Origin: Rothia mucilaginosa
GTDB lineage: Bacteria; Actinomycetota; Actinomycetes; Actinomycetales; Micrococcaceae
Reading direction: 5' to 3'
Assembly: GCF_001061665.1 (NCBI RefSeq)
Contig: NZ_JVSP01000016.1
Location: forward strand, 62,001 to 126,000
Length of the DNA stretch: 64,000 nt
A program made the translations under genes and the position numbers. Positions 1 to 9,770 of the stretch are shown piece by piece (position 1 is the stretch's first letter; each line of letters starts with the position of its first letter). The notes under the pieces were generated by a model, which did no database searches, was not told the DNA's origin, and saw nothing but the letters and a program-made list of their open reading frames with translations.

Positions 1-2
1 TC

Positions 3-620
3 TGGTGCACGGTTGCCGACTACCGCGACCGCACCGGCGGCATCCTGCGGCTATCGCTCTCGGATGCGTGGGCTGCGTTCCGCGGCCGCCTCGGCCAGCT
101 TCTGAGCGCCCTGGTGGTGTGCTCCTTCGCCTTCGTGCACCCTCTGCACGCCGCCCTCCGCACCGGACGCCCCGATGCGTACCTCGCGACGGAGCTGGGC
201 TGGAGCGGTCGCAAGCCTGAAGAGGGACACCTCATCTTTATCCAGTGGGTCAAGCAATGGGACGAATACCTTGGCGGATCCCTTCCCTGGGAAATCGTGG
301 CGCTATTCTTCGTGGCGCTCATCCTGGGCTTCTACTGGTGGATTTCGCTCAAGGGCAATCGTTCCCTGCTACACCCCGCACTGTGGCTGTGGACGGCCTG
401 CTACGCCGGATACCTCTTCATCTTCTGGCTCCCCATTACCTCCACGCCTCGTATCATCCTGCCGATGTTTACCCTCTCCCTGCTGGTGGCCTCCTATCTG
501 CCCAAGAGTCGCGTCTATCGCCCGGGGCTGGTCCTTCTCGGGGTGCTGGCCTCCGCTGCGTGGGTCCACATGTTCTGGGGAGGCCCGGATACCATTAGGA
601 ACATTTGGTTTATCCCCTAG
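3..620 (+). CDS. C-terminal part of polytopic membrane protein, PIG-V-like mannosyltransferase (5' truncated)
   Basis: The reading frame is open to the left edge of the window, so only about the last 205 residues are present. They hold at least four hydrophobic segments with short loops. The loop segment DAYLATELGWSG and the near-C-terminal STPRIILPMF stretch followed by two membrane helices resemble the tail of actinobacterial PIG-V/GT-C mannosyltransferases, which transfer mannose from polyprenyl-phosphate-mannose at the outer face of the membrane. That family call is from memory of the pattern; the catalytic N-terminal loop lies outside the window. Another multi-spanning glycosyltransferase is possible. 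No gene follows it on the same strand for 1.35 kb. Confidence 0.5.
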   Translation, partial: WCTVADYRDRTGGILRLSLSDAWAAFRGRLGQLLSALVVCSFAFVHPLHAALRTGRPDAYLATELGWSGRKPEEGHLIFIQWVKQWDEYLGGSLPWEIVALFFVALILGFYWWISLKGNRSLLHPALWLWTACYAGYLFIFWLPITSTPRIILPMFTLSLLVASYLPKSRVYRPGLVLLGVLASAAWVHMFWGGPDTIRNIWFIP

Positions 621-682
621 AAATCTATCCCGAGAAATTTATCCCCAAGAAAGTGGGTGCTCCGTGCGCTAAATGCGGGGAG

Positions 683-790
683 AGATGGCATACCGGTGCG
701 CGGGGGAGTGTGGCTTCCGCGGGCTAGGGCTTGAGAGAAAACATACCGGACAACGCTTGCGGGGGAGTGCCCCCTCATCGGTGCCTGATG
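683..790 (+). repeat. Dispersed intergenic repeat, copy 1
   Basis: About 108 bases that align almost end to end with 9661-9770. Both copies have a GAGATGGC start, two internal TACCGG...GCGGGGGAGTG units about 60 nt apart, a GGCTTCCG linker, and a GGGGGAGTGCCCCCTC end that can form a small hairpin. It lies downstream of the first gene with no coding potential. It is a repeat seen directly in the sequence; its function is unknown. Confidence 0.7.
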
Positions 791-832
791 CACCTCGGGT
801 TTGGGACGGCTGGGGTTTTACAGATTAAAAAC

Positions 833-871
833 GGGTGGCGTATCCGCTCCGGCACTGCAGATACGCCACCC
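833..871 (-). terminator. Rho-independent terminator of a minus-strand transcript
   Basis: A perfect 12-bp stem (GGGTGGCGTATC at 833-844 with GATACGCCACCC at 860-871) is followed on the minus strand by GTTTTTAATC. The U-tract exists only for minus-strand transcription, and no minus-strand protein gene ends here. It therefore implies a non-coding or very small transcript coming from the right. Confidence 0.75.
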
Positions 872-1210
872 AAACACACCACACTCCACAAGACAATGCA
901 GAGCGCGCGGGAATAAACCATCCCGCAAGGTCCCCGCGTTCCCTGCCTCGCACCACGGTAGGCGTAGACAGAGAAGACGGGAGTATGCGACCTTCGGGGC
1001 GAGGTGCCCGTCCGGAAGATTTATAGAAGCTCCCATACCGGTTCCATCAGGTAGGAATCGGAGTGGTCGCTCCTTCCGATGGTGAAGCATTCCCGTGCGG
1101 AGTGAAGACCACAATGGCAGGAGTCAACAGCCTGCAGGAAACGCTCGGAGGAGTCCGAAAATAATCGATGCCCTCATGGAACCGGATGATCGGTGATGGG
1201 AGCTCCTGTA
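833..1210 (-). ncRNA. Candidate structured non-coding RNA, unidentified
   Basis: On the minus strand the terminator at 833-871 is preceded by a region with long-range complementarity. Bases 1196-1204 pair perfectly with 1028-1036 (9 bp), and 1176-1185 pair perfectly with 1038-1047 (10 bp). These enclose about 128 nt with further short hairpins. No convincing protein is encoded on either strand. A possible promoter lies just to the right (TTGAAG and TATTCT on the minus strand near 1220-1250). I looked for hallmarks of RNase P RNA, tmRNA, SRP RNA, T-box and cobalamin elements and did not find them. A 6S-like or other regulatory RNA is possible. The 5' end is an estimate. Confidence 0.5.
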
Positions 1211-1356
1211 GATAGAATAACCTTAAAGCGCGCCTAAAGTAAACCTTCAACCAATAATTTAACCTTATTGTTATAATTCCTAGTCATCGCGTTATTGATA
1301 GTCGTTCAACACCCTCTGGGGGTTGCATAACTAGACTCCCGGAACTTTGGTCCGTT

Positions 1357-1462
1357 TGACGCTCTTCACCGTTATTAAATCGTGATAAATTCCATGACGC
1401 TGATGTCTAAAAGAACCTCGAGTCGCGCGCGGTCAATCGTCACGGAGCGTCAAAAAACGTCA
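1357..1462. promoter_or_regulatory. Cluster of TGACG(CT) motifs upstream of the FMN riboswitch
   Basis: TGACGCT occurs at 1357-1363 and 1395-1401. The inverted forms AGCGTCA and ACGTCA occur at 1446-1452 and 1457-1462. The stretch is unusually AT-rich for the window and lies 60-165 nt upstream of the likely ribM promoter. The motifs are visible; a role as operators is inference. Confidence 0.3.
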
Positions 1463-1536
1463 TTTTGTCACGTAATTTATTCCGGCGGCGAGAAAATATG
1501 CGCCCCGCCCGCGCTGTGGCATAATCAGAAGCGTCA

Positions 1537-1726
1537 TCGTGCTCCGGGGTCGGTGAAATTCCGAACCGGCGGTCACAGCCCGCGAACCGTTTCGCCCGCA
1601 TCGAGCAGACTCGCGTTCACCGCCCGACTATTTACGGCGGCGAACCACCGAGCACCCGAGCAGGCAGACGGCCGAACCGGTGAAAATCCGGTGCCGACAG
1701 TACAGTCTGGATGGAAGGTAGCACGA
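1537..1726 (+). promoter_or_regulatory. FMN riboswitch (RFN element)
   Basis: The conserved blocks of the RFN element are present in order: GGGTCGGTGAAATTCCGAACCGG followed by CGGT, AGCCCGCGA, GAACCGGTGAAAATCCGG, TGCCGACAGT and AGTCTGGATGGAAG. The closing P1 helix is TCGTGCT (1537-1543) with AGCACGA (1720-1726). A CATAAT -10-like box at 1520-1525 would start the transcript just before P1. The aptamer binds FMN and shuts off riboflavin genes when the cofactor is plentiful. It precedes ribM and ribD, so it should control uptake and the first committed reactions of synthesis. Confidence 0.95.
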
Positions 1727-1765
1727 GCAGAAAACGGCAGGTCCCGCCCCTCACGGAGGTGTCTG

Positions 1766-1799
1766 CGACCCCACCGGCGGTACAACGCGGTGGGGGTCG
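1766..1799 (+). terminator. Hairpin after the FMN aptamer, possible expression platform
   Basis: CGACCCCACCG at 1766-1776 pairs with CGGTGGGGGTCG at 1788-1799 (one extra G bulged), 40 nt beyond the aptamer. The following bases are only weakly U-rich. It may work as a terminator, Rho-associated or intrinsic, in the FMN-bound state, or as part of a longer switch reaching the ribM start 178 nt further on. Confidence 0.5.
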
Positions 1800-1976
1800 T
1801 GTTCGGCGTTTCGTCGTGGCACCCCGAAGGGCCCGCAGATCTTGCCCACACACCGGAGCCGGCGCATCCACCCCGTGATGCGCCCGGAATCGATGAGTTC
1901 TGTTCCTCTCCCCGGAGCCGCCGCAGATGCGCACACAGCGCATCCGGAATACGTCCACACACGAGAGGAAAGAATC

Positions 1977-2777
1977 ATGGACATTCTGCGGTGGCTCTTC
2001 GACGCACAGATCCACGTGGGGGATCAATCCCTCCTCGTGCGCGAAGTCCTCGGCAACGTATTCGGCCTGGCATCGGCGCTGGGCGGCATGCGACGCAAAG
2101 TATGGGCATGGCCCGTTGGAATCCTCGGCAATCTGCTGCTCCTCACCGTCTTTCTGGGCACCCTCATCGGTAGCCCCCACCCCGTGACCATGCTCGGCCA
2201 AGCGGGCCGCCAGGTCATGTTCATCGCCGTGTCCATCTGGGGTTGGTACCGTTGGCGCGCAACCCGAGCATCCGGCGGTAACGCGAGCGCGGGTGCCGCC
2301 GTCATCCCGCAATGGGCAACGAACACCGAACGCGCCGGCCTCGTCGTCGCGATGGTCGCCGGAACCCTGCTGCTCACCCCCGTCTTCCGCGCCCTCGGCT
2401 CCTACGAGCCGGTCTGGTCCGACGCCTGGATTTTCACCGGCTCCCTGCTCGCCACCTACGGCATGGCGCGCGGTTGGGTTGAATTCTGGCTCATCTGGGT
2501 GGCCGTCGACCTGGTTGGCGTGCCGCTGCTGTGGAGCGCCGGCTACTACGCGACCTCCCTCATGTACGTGTTCTACGGATGCTTCACCCTGGTCGGCTTC
2601 TTCGTCTGGTGGCGCACCCGCAACCTGGAGGTGCAGAAGGCCCGCGTGCAGACCCAATTCCCGGACGTGACCGTGGACGTTGCAGACCTGGCTTCCGCGG
2701 ACTCCGTGGCGGAGTGCGAGGTCGCCACCAAGAGCAACACCGCGCAGAATGTAGCTTCGCAGAACGTAGCATCGTAG
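1977..2777 (+). CDS. ribM: Riboflavin transporter of the PnuC family (RibM)
   Basis: A 266-residue integral membrane protein with about seven hydrophobic segments. It carries PnuC-family features such as the early GNVFGLASALGGMRRKVWAWPVGILGN region, the central WGWYRWR segment and an aromatic-rich final helix (FVWWRTRN). Classical PnuC imports nicotinamide riboside, but homologues behind FMN riboswitches in Corynebacterium and Streptomyces are riboflavin uptake facilitators (RibM). The riboswitch 250 nt upstream makes that the likely substrate here. The ATG at 1977 was chosen because GAGAGGAAAG lies 6-14 nt before it; upstream in-frame codons run into the leader. The last 40 residues are a hydrophilic, degenerate-repeat tail (NVASQNVAS). 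ribD starts 17 nt downstream, so the two are probably cotranscribed. Confidence 0.88.
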   Translation: MDILRWLFDAQIHVGDQSLLVREVLGNVFGLASALGGMRRKVWAWPVGILGNLLLLTVFLGTLIGSPHPVTMLGQAGRQVMFIAVSIWGWYRWRATRASGGNASAGAAVIPQWATNTERAGLVVAMVAGTLLLTPVFRALGSYEPVWSDAWIFTGSLLATYGMARGWVEFWLIWVAVDLVGVPLLWSAGYYATSLMYVFYGCFTLVGFFVWWRTRNLEVQKARVQTQFPDVTVDVADLASADSVAECEVATKSNTAQNVASQNVAS

Positions 2778-2794
2778 AAAGAGGCGTAAGCGAG

Positions 2795-4168
2795 ATGACC
2801 CCCATCAGCCGCCAGCACGAGGCCCAGGGCCCGGCGGGTACCCTGCCTGAGCCCATCGCCGCCGTGCACGAGCGACCCATTCCCGAAGACACGGGCTACC
2901 TGCCCGCGACCACGCCCTCGACTGTGCCGCTTCCGCACAACGACCTGGATTACTCCGCCGCCGAGTACGGGCACCTCACCGGCGTACCCGCCGCCCGCAC
3001 CCTGAACCTGCCGGGCCCCGAGCAGACCCTCAGCCACGACGAGGCGATGAGCCTGGCCCTCGACGCCGCCCGCCAGGGTATTCGCGGCGCAAACCCGCTC
3101 GTCGGAGCCGTCATCACCGACAGTGAGGGACACCTGCTGCACGTGGGCTACCACCGAGGCGCCGGTACCCCGCACGCCGAAGCCGACGCGCTCGCCGCCG
3201 CCCGTGCCGCGGGAACCGACCTCACCGGTGCCCGCATGTACGTGAGCCTGGAGCCCTGCAACCACACCGGACGCACCGGCCCCTGCTCCCACGCCGTCGC
3301 CGAGGCAGGCATCAGCGAACTCTACTACGCCTACAGCGACGACACCGAAAACGCCGCCGGAGGCGCCGCCTACCTGCGCTCGCGGGGCGTCACCGTGCAC
3401 GCCATGGAGGAGTTCGCGAACGCCTCCTACCTGCTGAACGAGCGCTGGTTCATCGCCGCCGCCGAGCGTCGACCCTTCGTGACCGCCAAGAGTGCCTCCA
3501 CCCTGGACGGGTTCATTGCGGCAGCTGACGGCACGAGCAAGTGGATTACCGGCCCCGCCGCGCGCATTGACGGGCACCTGATTCGTCACCGCGCCGACGC
3601 CGTCATGATTGGCACCCGCACCACCCTCATGGACGACCCGACCCTGGATGCGCGCGACGCCAATGGGGAACGCTTCGAGAAGCAGCCACTGCGCGTGGTC
3701 ATGGGCAAGACCGAGATTACGGAGAACTACCGGATTCGCGGCCTCAACCCGCCCGAAGGTGTGGAGGCGGACCCGCAGAACTTCCTGCAGATTTTCACCC
3801 ACGACCCGCGCGAACTGCTCGATGAGCTTTACGACCGCGGTGTGCGGCACCTCATGATTGAGGGCGGCCCCGGCATGGTCGGCCTCTTCGCCGGTGAAGA
3901 CCTCATCGACGAGATGGTCTGGTACCGCGCGCCCCTCATCATGGGCCGCGGCAAAAGCGCCGTGTACCGCCTGCTCGTGGACACCCTCGCGCAGGCACCG
4001 CGCCTGCAACTGGACGACCTGGGTATGTTCCCGGCTGTGCGCGTGCTCGGCCAGGACACCGCGACGCACATGGTGCCCGAACCACGCGGCACCGCGAAGG
4101 ATCCGGGGGAGCGGCGCGTGTTGCAGAAGCTGGACGCCTGCCGCGCGCCCGAACCGCGGCTGGATTAG
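2795..4168 (+). CDS. ribD: Bifunctional diaminohydroxyphosphoribosylaminopyrimidine deaminase / 5-amino-6-(5-phosphoribosylamino)uracil reductase
   Basis: 457 residues. It catalyses the second and third steps of riboflavin synthesis from GTP: zinc-dependent deamination of the pyrimidine, then NADPH reduction of the ribosyl side chain. The deaminase domain (about 80-225) shows the zinc ligands HAE (127-129) and PCNHTGRTGPC (154-164). The reductase domain (about 230-430) shows TLDGFIA, the TLMDDPTLDAR stretch and the EGGPGMVG nucleotide-binding turn. The start at 2795 has AAGAGGCG upstream. An N-terminal extension of about 78 residues, acidic and proline-rich and without an obvious domain, precedes the deaminase; E. 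coli RibD has none. It follows ribM by 17 nt under the FMN riboswitch. Confidence 0.95.
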   Translation: MTPISRQHEAQGPAGTLPEPIAAVHERPIPEDTGYLPATTPSTVPLPHNDLDYSAAEYGHLTGVPAARTLNLPGPEQTLSHDEAMSLALDAARQGIRGANPLVGAVITDSEGHLLHVGYHRGAGTPHAEADALAAARAAGTDLTGARMYVSLEPCNHTGRTGPCSHAVAEAGISELYYAYSDDTENAAGGAAYLRSRGVTVHAMEEFANASYLLNERWFIAAAERRPFVTAKSASTLDGFIAAADGTSKWITGPAARIDGHLIRHRADAVMIGTRTTLMDDPTLDARDANGERFEKQPLRVVMGKTEITENYRIRGLNPPEGVEADPQNFLQIFTHDPRELLDELYDRGVRHLMIEGGPGMVGLFAGEDLIDEMVWYRAPLIMGRGKSAVYRLLVDTLAQAPRLQLDDLGMFPAVRVLGQDTATHMVPEPRGTAKDPGERRVLQKLDACRAPEPRLD

Positions 4169-4271
4169 CCCCCGTACGTGCCGGGCAAATCGGGCCCGGT
4201 AGAACTGCGTCGGTAGCTTCACTGAACGCTACCGGGTTCGCATACTGGCACGTCCCGCATCCGACTACAGG

Positions 4272-4303
4272 GAATATTCGAAAAATACGTATAGTTATAC
4301 GTA
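4272..4303. promoter_or_regulatory. Two adjacent AT-rich palindromes upstream of ribE-ribB
   Basis: GAATATTC (4272-4279) is a perfect 8-base palindrome. Seven nt later TACGTATA-GT-TATACGTA (4286-4303) is a perfect 8-bp inverted repeat with a 2-nt spacer. Both lie in an AT-rich island in an otherwise GC-rich 204-nt gap between ribD and ribE-ribB, 70-100 nt before the start codon. TATAGT inside the second could serve as a -10 box. This looks like a separate, regulated promoter for the second half of the riboflavin cluster; the regulator is unknown. Confidence 0.5.
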
Positions 4304-4372
4304 GAGCAAACCATCGCCGCCCGTCACCCTCAACGACGACAACCGGCGGATACGGCGAGAAAAGGAAAACAC

Positions 4373-5670
<1,298 letters not shown>

Positions 5671-5674
<4 letters not shown>

Positions 5675-6429
5675 GCGGCGCGATGAACGCGGCCGAGCAG
5701 GTGACCGCGAAGGCGACGGGCCCCGAGAGCCTGAGCGCCGAGTCCCGCGCTACGGCCGCGCGTCTCGCGGAGAGCTACCGCGTCAGCCCCCTCGACATGG
5801 TGCCCAACCCCAGCCCGCTGCTGGTCGAAAGCACCGAGGAGGTTGCCGTTCCCACCCCGAACGGCCTCTTCGGTCTGCGCGCCTGGCGTTTCGCGGACGG
5901 CGCCGAGCACCTCAGCGCCCGGGCCCTCGACCGCGACGGCAACCCCGTACCCTACGAGGGCGGGGGAGCGCCCGCCGTGCGCATCCACTCCGAGTGTGCG
6001 ACCGGCGATATCTTCGGCTCCTTCCGTTGCGATTGCGGACCCCAGCTGGAGAACGGCCTGCGCATTATCGGCCGCACCGGCGGGTACCTCGTCTACGTGC
6101 GCAACCACGAGGGGCGCGGCATCGGCTTGGTTAACAAGCTCCGCGCCTACGCCCTGCAGGATGCCGGGCTCGACACCCTCGACGCGAACCTGGCCCTCGG
6201 CCTGGACGGCGACATGCGCGACTACTCGCAGGCGGCGCTGATTCTGCAGGAGCTCGGCGTGCACGAAATGCGTCTGGTCACCAATAACCCCGCCAAGCAG
6301 GAGGCCCTCGAAGGCCTTGGCCTGCGCGTGACCGAGCTGATCCCGGACGAGATTCCCGCCCGAGTCGAGAACGCCCACTACCTGCACACCAAGCGGGAGC
6401 GCATGCGTCACCTGCTTGAGCGTGCCTAA
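5671..6429 (+). CDS. ribA: GTP cyclohydrolase II
   Basis: 252 residues. It opens GTP to the 2,5-diaminopyrimidine that RibD uses, the entry reaction of the pathway. Zinc and active-site signature [20 protein letters not shown] (about 108-127) is intact, followed by HEGRGIGL and the GDMRDY segment with the catalytic Asp/Arg pair, then TNNPAK. The ATG overlaps the stop of ribE-ribB (ATGA), so the two are translationally coupled. Residues 1-60 are a leader ahead of the catalytic domain, perhaps a remnant of the RibB part of a RibBA ancestor or simply an extension. Stand-alone RibA of this length with its RibB moved to another partner is unusual in actinobacteria. Confidence 0.94.
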
Positions 6430-6509
6430 CCCTGCGGGCCAGCGACCCTGCGAGCCCCGGAAAACAGACACCCCACTATTTCAAGTCAACCCACCAAAAG
6501 GAGAACACC

Positions 6510-6983
6510 ATGAGCGGCGTCGGCGCAGCAGACACCTCCCTCAACCCCGAAGACTACAAGGGCTTTAAGCTCGCCATTATCGCGGCCAGCTGGCACACCC
6601 GAGTCATGGACGGCCTGATTGACGGCGCGCAGCGCGCCGCCCGCGACGCCGGCCTTGAACCCACCCTCGTGCGCGTTCCGGGTACCTTTGAGCTGCCCGT
6701 CGCCGCAACTCGCCTCGCCGATAAGTTCGACGCCATCGTCGCGCTCGGCGTGGTGATTCGCGGCGGCACCCCGCACTTCGAGTACGTCTGCCAGGGCGCA
6801 ACCGGCGGCCTGACCGACGTTTCCGTGCTGACCGGCCGCCCCATCGGCTTCGGCGTGCTCACCTGCGATAACGAGGAGCAGGCCCTGGACCGTGCAGGCC
6901 TGGAAGGCTCCACCGAGGACAAGGGCTACGAGGCGACTGCCGCCGCACTGCAGACCGCGGCAACCCTCAAGAACCTCGCCTAA
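6510..6983 (+). CDS. ribH: 6,7-dimethyl-8-ribityllumazine synthase
   Basis: 157 residues, normal size. It condenses the RibD-derived pyrimidine with dihydroxybutanone phosphate from RibB; family members build 60-subunit shells or pentamers that can enclose riboflavin synthase. Visible signatures are [14 protein letters not shown] near the N terminus, [26 protein letters not shown] with the conserved His, and [13 protein letters not shown] strong site (AAAAGGAGAA) precedes the ATG. It is 80 nt after ribA and closes the riboflavin cluster; both DHBP synthase and riboflavin synthase, its supplier and consumer, are on the fused protein encoded upstream. Confidence 0.96.
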   Translation: MSGVGAADTSLNPEDYKGFKLAIIAASWHTRVMDGLIDGAQRAARDAGLEPTLVRVPGTFELPVAATRLADKFDAIVALGVVIRGGTPHFEYVCQGATGGLTDVSVLTGRPIGFGVLTCDNEEQALDRAGLEGSTEDKGYEATAAALQTAATLKNLA

Positions 6984-7040
6984 CGGCACGTCTACCCCGT
7001 AGCGGGGCCGCCCTCGGCGGCTTCACGGCGTTCGCGGATT

Positions 7041-7074
7041 GGCGCCTCCGGACCCCTTGAGGCGCGGAGGCGCC
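7041..7074 (+). terminator. Strong GC hairpin between ribH and trpE
   Basis: GGCGCCTCCG (7041-7050) pairs perfectly with CGGAGGCGCC (7065-7074), 58 nt after the ribH stop. There is no U-tract, so it may act as a transcript-stabilising end or a weak terminator. Confidence 0.45.
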
Positions 7075-7202
7075 GGCCCGCATCGTCCCTGCCGCGGGCC
7101 AACACGAATCAACACCCGCGGGTAGACTGAACACAGAACCCGCCACCCACCCTGACGCATCGCGGCACCACCGGCGTCACCCCACCCCAAAGGAGTACAG
7201 TA

Positions 7203-8813
7203 ATGCAGGATTTGGGCACCATCACCCCCTCGCGCGAAGAATTCCGCGCCCGTGCAGCCGGAACCCGCGTGATTCCCGTCCACATTAAAATCCTCGCCGA
7301 CTCGCTCACCCCCATCGGCATCTACCGTTCCCTCGTACTTCAGGACGACCAGGGCGCGCCCGCCGAGGCAGCCCACGGCACCTTCCTGCTCGAATCCGCC
7401 ACGATTTCCTCCGAGGGTGAGTCTGCTTCGTGGGCACGCTACTCCTTCATCGGCGCGTCTTCCCGCTCGACCCTCACCACCGTTGACGGCGCCGTCCACT
7501 GGCAGGGCCGCACCCCCGCCGGCGCACCCGTCGACGGCGACCCCGTGGAGGCCATCGCCAAGACCCTGCAGATGCTTTACACCGAGCCCGACCCCACCCT
7601 GCCGCCGCTCACCTCCGGCCTGGTTGGATACCTCGGCTGGGATGTCGTTCGCCACTGGGAGAACCTGCCCAACCCGCCCGCCGACGACGTGAAGCTGCCC
7701 GAGTTCGCGCTCAACATGGTCTCCGACATGGCCATTCACGACAACCAGGACGGCACAGTCCTGCTCGTCGCCAACGCCATTAACTTCAACGGCACCAGCG
7801 AAAACGTCGACGGTGCCTACGACGATGCCGTCGCGCGCCTGCACAGTATGCTCCGTCGCCTGCAGCGCGGCGCCTCGACCACGACCTCCATTCTCTCGGG
7901 CGTGGACGAGGTCAACCGCAAGGTTCGCGAGGACGTCACCCTCACCTGGAGCGACCAGGATTTCAAGGACATCATCGCGCGTTCCAAGAAGAACATCATC
8001 GACGGCGACGTCTTCCAGCTCGTGCTCTCGCGCCGCTTCGAGGCGCAGACCGACGCCCGCCCCCTCGACGTGTACCGCGTGCTGCGCCAGTCCAACCCCT
8101 CGCCGTACATGTACCTCTTCAACTTTGACGACGCTGAGGGAACCCCGTTCCACATTGTCGGTTCCTCTCCGGAGGCGCTCGTTACCCTCAAGCACGGCAT
8201 CGCCAGCACCCACCCCATCGCCGGCTCCCGCCCGCGCGGCGCAACCCGCGAGGAGGACGTGGCCCTGGCCGAGGAACTGCTCGCCGACGAAAAGGAACGC
8301 TCCGAGCACCTCATGCTCGTCGACCTGGCACGCAACGACCTCTCGCGTATCGCCAAGCCCGGCACCGTGTCCGTCGATCAGTTCATGATTATTGAGCGTT
8401 TCAGTCACATTATGCACATTTCCTCCGCCGTCAGCGCCGAACTCGACCCGCAGTTCAGCGCCTACGACGTGCTGCGCGTCGCGTTCCCCGCCGGTACCCT
8501 CTCCGGCGCGCCCAAGCCTCGCGCGATGCAACTCATCGACGAATACGAACCCACCCGCCGCGGCGTCTACGGCGGCGTGTGCGGCTACTTCGACTTCGCC
8601 GGCAACATGGACATGGCCATCGCCATCCGCACCGCCGTGCTCAAGGAAGGCACCGCCTACGTTCAGGCCGGTGCGGGCCTCGTGATGGACTCCAACCCCG
8701 ATTCCGAAGCCCTCGAAACCGTCAACAAGTCTGCCGCCCCGCTGCGCGCCGTGCTGACCGCATCCGGCCTGGCACCCCTCGACGCGGACGCGGCCGTCAA
8801 CGCCGCCCAGTAA
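7203..8813 (+). CDS. trpE: Anthranilate synthase component I
   Basis: 536 residues. It converts chorismate to anthranilate with ammonia from the glutaminase subunit TrpG, which is not in this window. The allosteric tryptophan-binding motif LLES is at residues 62-65, so feedback inhibition is expected. The C-terminal chorismate-binding domain shows SSPEALV, the [18 protein letters not shown] and LVDLARNDL stretches, [10 protein letters not shown] and the GGVCGYFDF to [10 protein letters not shown] block. The ATG is preceded by AAAGGAG. A TAGACT box at 7122-7127 could be its -10. I saw no Trp-rich leader peptide in the 219-nt gap. trpC follows after 14 nt. Confidence 0.96.
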   Translation: MQDLGTITPSREEFRARAAGTRVIPVHIKILADSLTPIGIYRSLVLQDDQGAPAEAAHGTFLLESATISSEGESASWARYSFIGASSRSTLTTVDGAVHWQGRTPAGAPVDGDPVEAIAKTLQMLYTEPDPTLPPLTSGLVGYLGWDVVRHWENLPNPPADDVKLPEFALNMVSDMAIHDNQDGTVLLVANAINFNGTSENVDGAYDDAVARLHSMLRRLQRGASTTTSILSGVDEVNRKVREDVTLTWSDQDFKDIIARSKKNIIDGDVFQLVLSRRFEAQTDARPLDVYRVLRQSNPSPYMYLFNFDDAEGTPFHIVGSSPEALVTLKHGIASTHPIAGSRPRGATREEDVALAEELLADEKERSEHLMLVDLARNDLSRIAKPGTVSVDQFMIIERFSHIMHISSAVSAELDPQFSAYDVLRVAFPAGTLSGAPKPRAMQLIDEYEPTRRGVYGGVCGYFDFAGNMDMAIAIRTAVLKEGTAYVQAGAGLVMDSNPDSEALETVNKSAAPLRAVLTASGLAPLDADAAVNAAQ

Positions 8814-8827
8814 CCCAAGGAGACACC

Positions 8828-9643
8828 ATGAGCACCGTTCTCGACGACATCATCGTTGGCGTCCGCGAAGACCTCGCCGCCCGCGTACAGCAGGTTCCCC
8901 TCGAGGAGATGAAGAAGCGAGCCCTCGCCGCCGCACCCGCCCGTGACGCGCTCGCCTCCCTGCGCGGTGAGGTACCCGGCAGCGGCAACGGCTCGACCGC
9001 ACGTATTATCTCCGAGGTGAAGCGCTCCTCACCTTCCAAGGGAGCCCTCGGCGAGATTCCGGACCCCGCCGCGCTCGCCGCACACTACGAGGCGGGTGGC
9101 GCCGCAGCAATCTCCGTGCTCACCGAACAGCGCCGCTTCAAGGGCTCCCTCGCAGACCTGGACGCTGTGCGCGCCGCCGTGAACATCCCCGTGCTGCGTA
9201 AGGACTTCACCGTCGACGAGTACCAGATTTGGGAGGCCCGCGCGCACGGCGCCGACCTGGTGCTGCTCATCGTCGCGGCCCTCAACGAGAAGACCCTGCG
9301 CGAGTTCCTGGAACTCACCGAGTCGCTCGGCATGAACGCCCTGGTCGAGACCCACACCCCCGAAGAGATTGAGGTCGCCCAGCGCATCGGCGCCAAGATT
9401 GTGGGCATCAACGTGCGCAACCTCAAGACCCTCGAGGTCAATAACGAGCACTACGCATCCCTCGCAGCGCACCTGCCCGACTCGGTGATTAAGGTCGCCG
9501 AGTCCGGTGTCGCCGGCATCGAGGATGTGCGAGCCTACGCCGGTGCCGGTGCGGATGCGATCCTCATCGGTGAAGCGCTGGTTCGCTCCGGCGACCCCGA
9601 AGGTACCGTGCGCGAATTCTCCCAGGTGCCCGTGACCCGCTAG
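8828..9643 (+). CDS. trpC: Indole-3-glycerol-phosphate synthase
   Basis: 271 residues of a TIM-barrel enzyme that cyclises carboxyphenylaminodeoxyribulose phosphate to indole-glycerol phosphate. Signatures are [13 protein letters not shown] with the catalytic Lys, [22 protein letters not shown] with the second catalytic Lys, [12 protein letters not shown] and the phosphate-binding AESGV...[22 protein letters not shown] precedes the ATG at 8828; longer upstream frames overlap trpE and are not credible. It forms an operon with trpE. trpB and trpA, which often follow in actinobacteria, are absent here; a repeat region follows instead. Confidence 0.96.
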   Translation: MSTVLDDIIVGVREDLAARVQQVPLEEMKKRALAAAPARDALASLRGEVPGSGNGSTARIISEVKRSSPSKGALGEIPDPAALAAHYEAGGAAAISVLTEQRRFKGSLADLDAVRAAVNIPVLRKDFTVDEYQIWEARAHGADLVLLIVAALNEKTLREFLELTESLGMNALVETHTPEEIEVAQRIGAKIVGINVRNLKTLEVNNEHYASLAAHLPDSVIKVAESGVAGIEDVRAYAGAGADAILIGEALVRSGDPEGTVREFSQVPVTR

Positions 9644-9646
9644 CCT

Positions 9647-9770
9647 GTGGGTTAGTTGTTTGAGATGGCGTACCGGACGTCGCTCGCGGGGGAGTGAGGC
9701 TTCCGTGGGTTAGTTGTTTGGAGAGGTTGTACCGGACGCCGCTCGCGGGGGAGTGCCCCCTCTTCAGCGC
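9647..9770 (+). repeat. Dispersed intergenic repeat, copy 2, with internal tandem duplication
   Basis: GTGGGTTAGTTGTTTG occurs at 9647 and again at 9706, each followed by a TACCGGAC..CGCTCGCGGGGGAGTG unit, giving a roughly 59-nt tandem pair. The same two-unit arrangement is found at 683-790, 9 kb away. No protein is encoded. Confidence 0.7.

Noticed and set aside
818-1114. 98-codon minus-strand frame over the structured RNA
   Set aside because: It runs through the terminator stem at 833-871 and has no ribosome site; a non-coding RNA explains the region better.
833-1210. RNase P RNA, tmRNA, SRP RNA, T-box or cobalamin riboswitch as identity of the structured RNA
   Set aside because: Their invariant sequence blocks (for example GAGGAAAGTCC, the T-box AGGGTGG core, the tmRNA tag and the B12 box) were not found on either strand.
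2573-4222. 549-codon minus-strand frame opposite ribD
   Set aside because: It mirrors the codon pattern of ribD, has no ribosome site, and ribD carries all catalytic motifs of a real gene.
7122-7202. trp attenuator leader peptide before trpE
   Set aside because: No short frame with consecutive Trp codons and no terminator/antiterminator pair was found in the gap.
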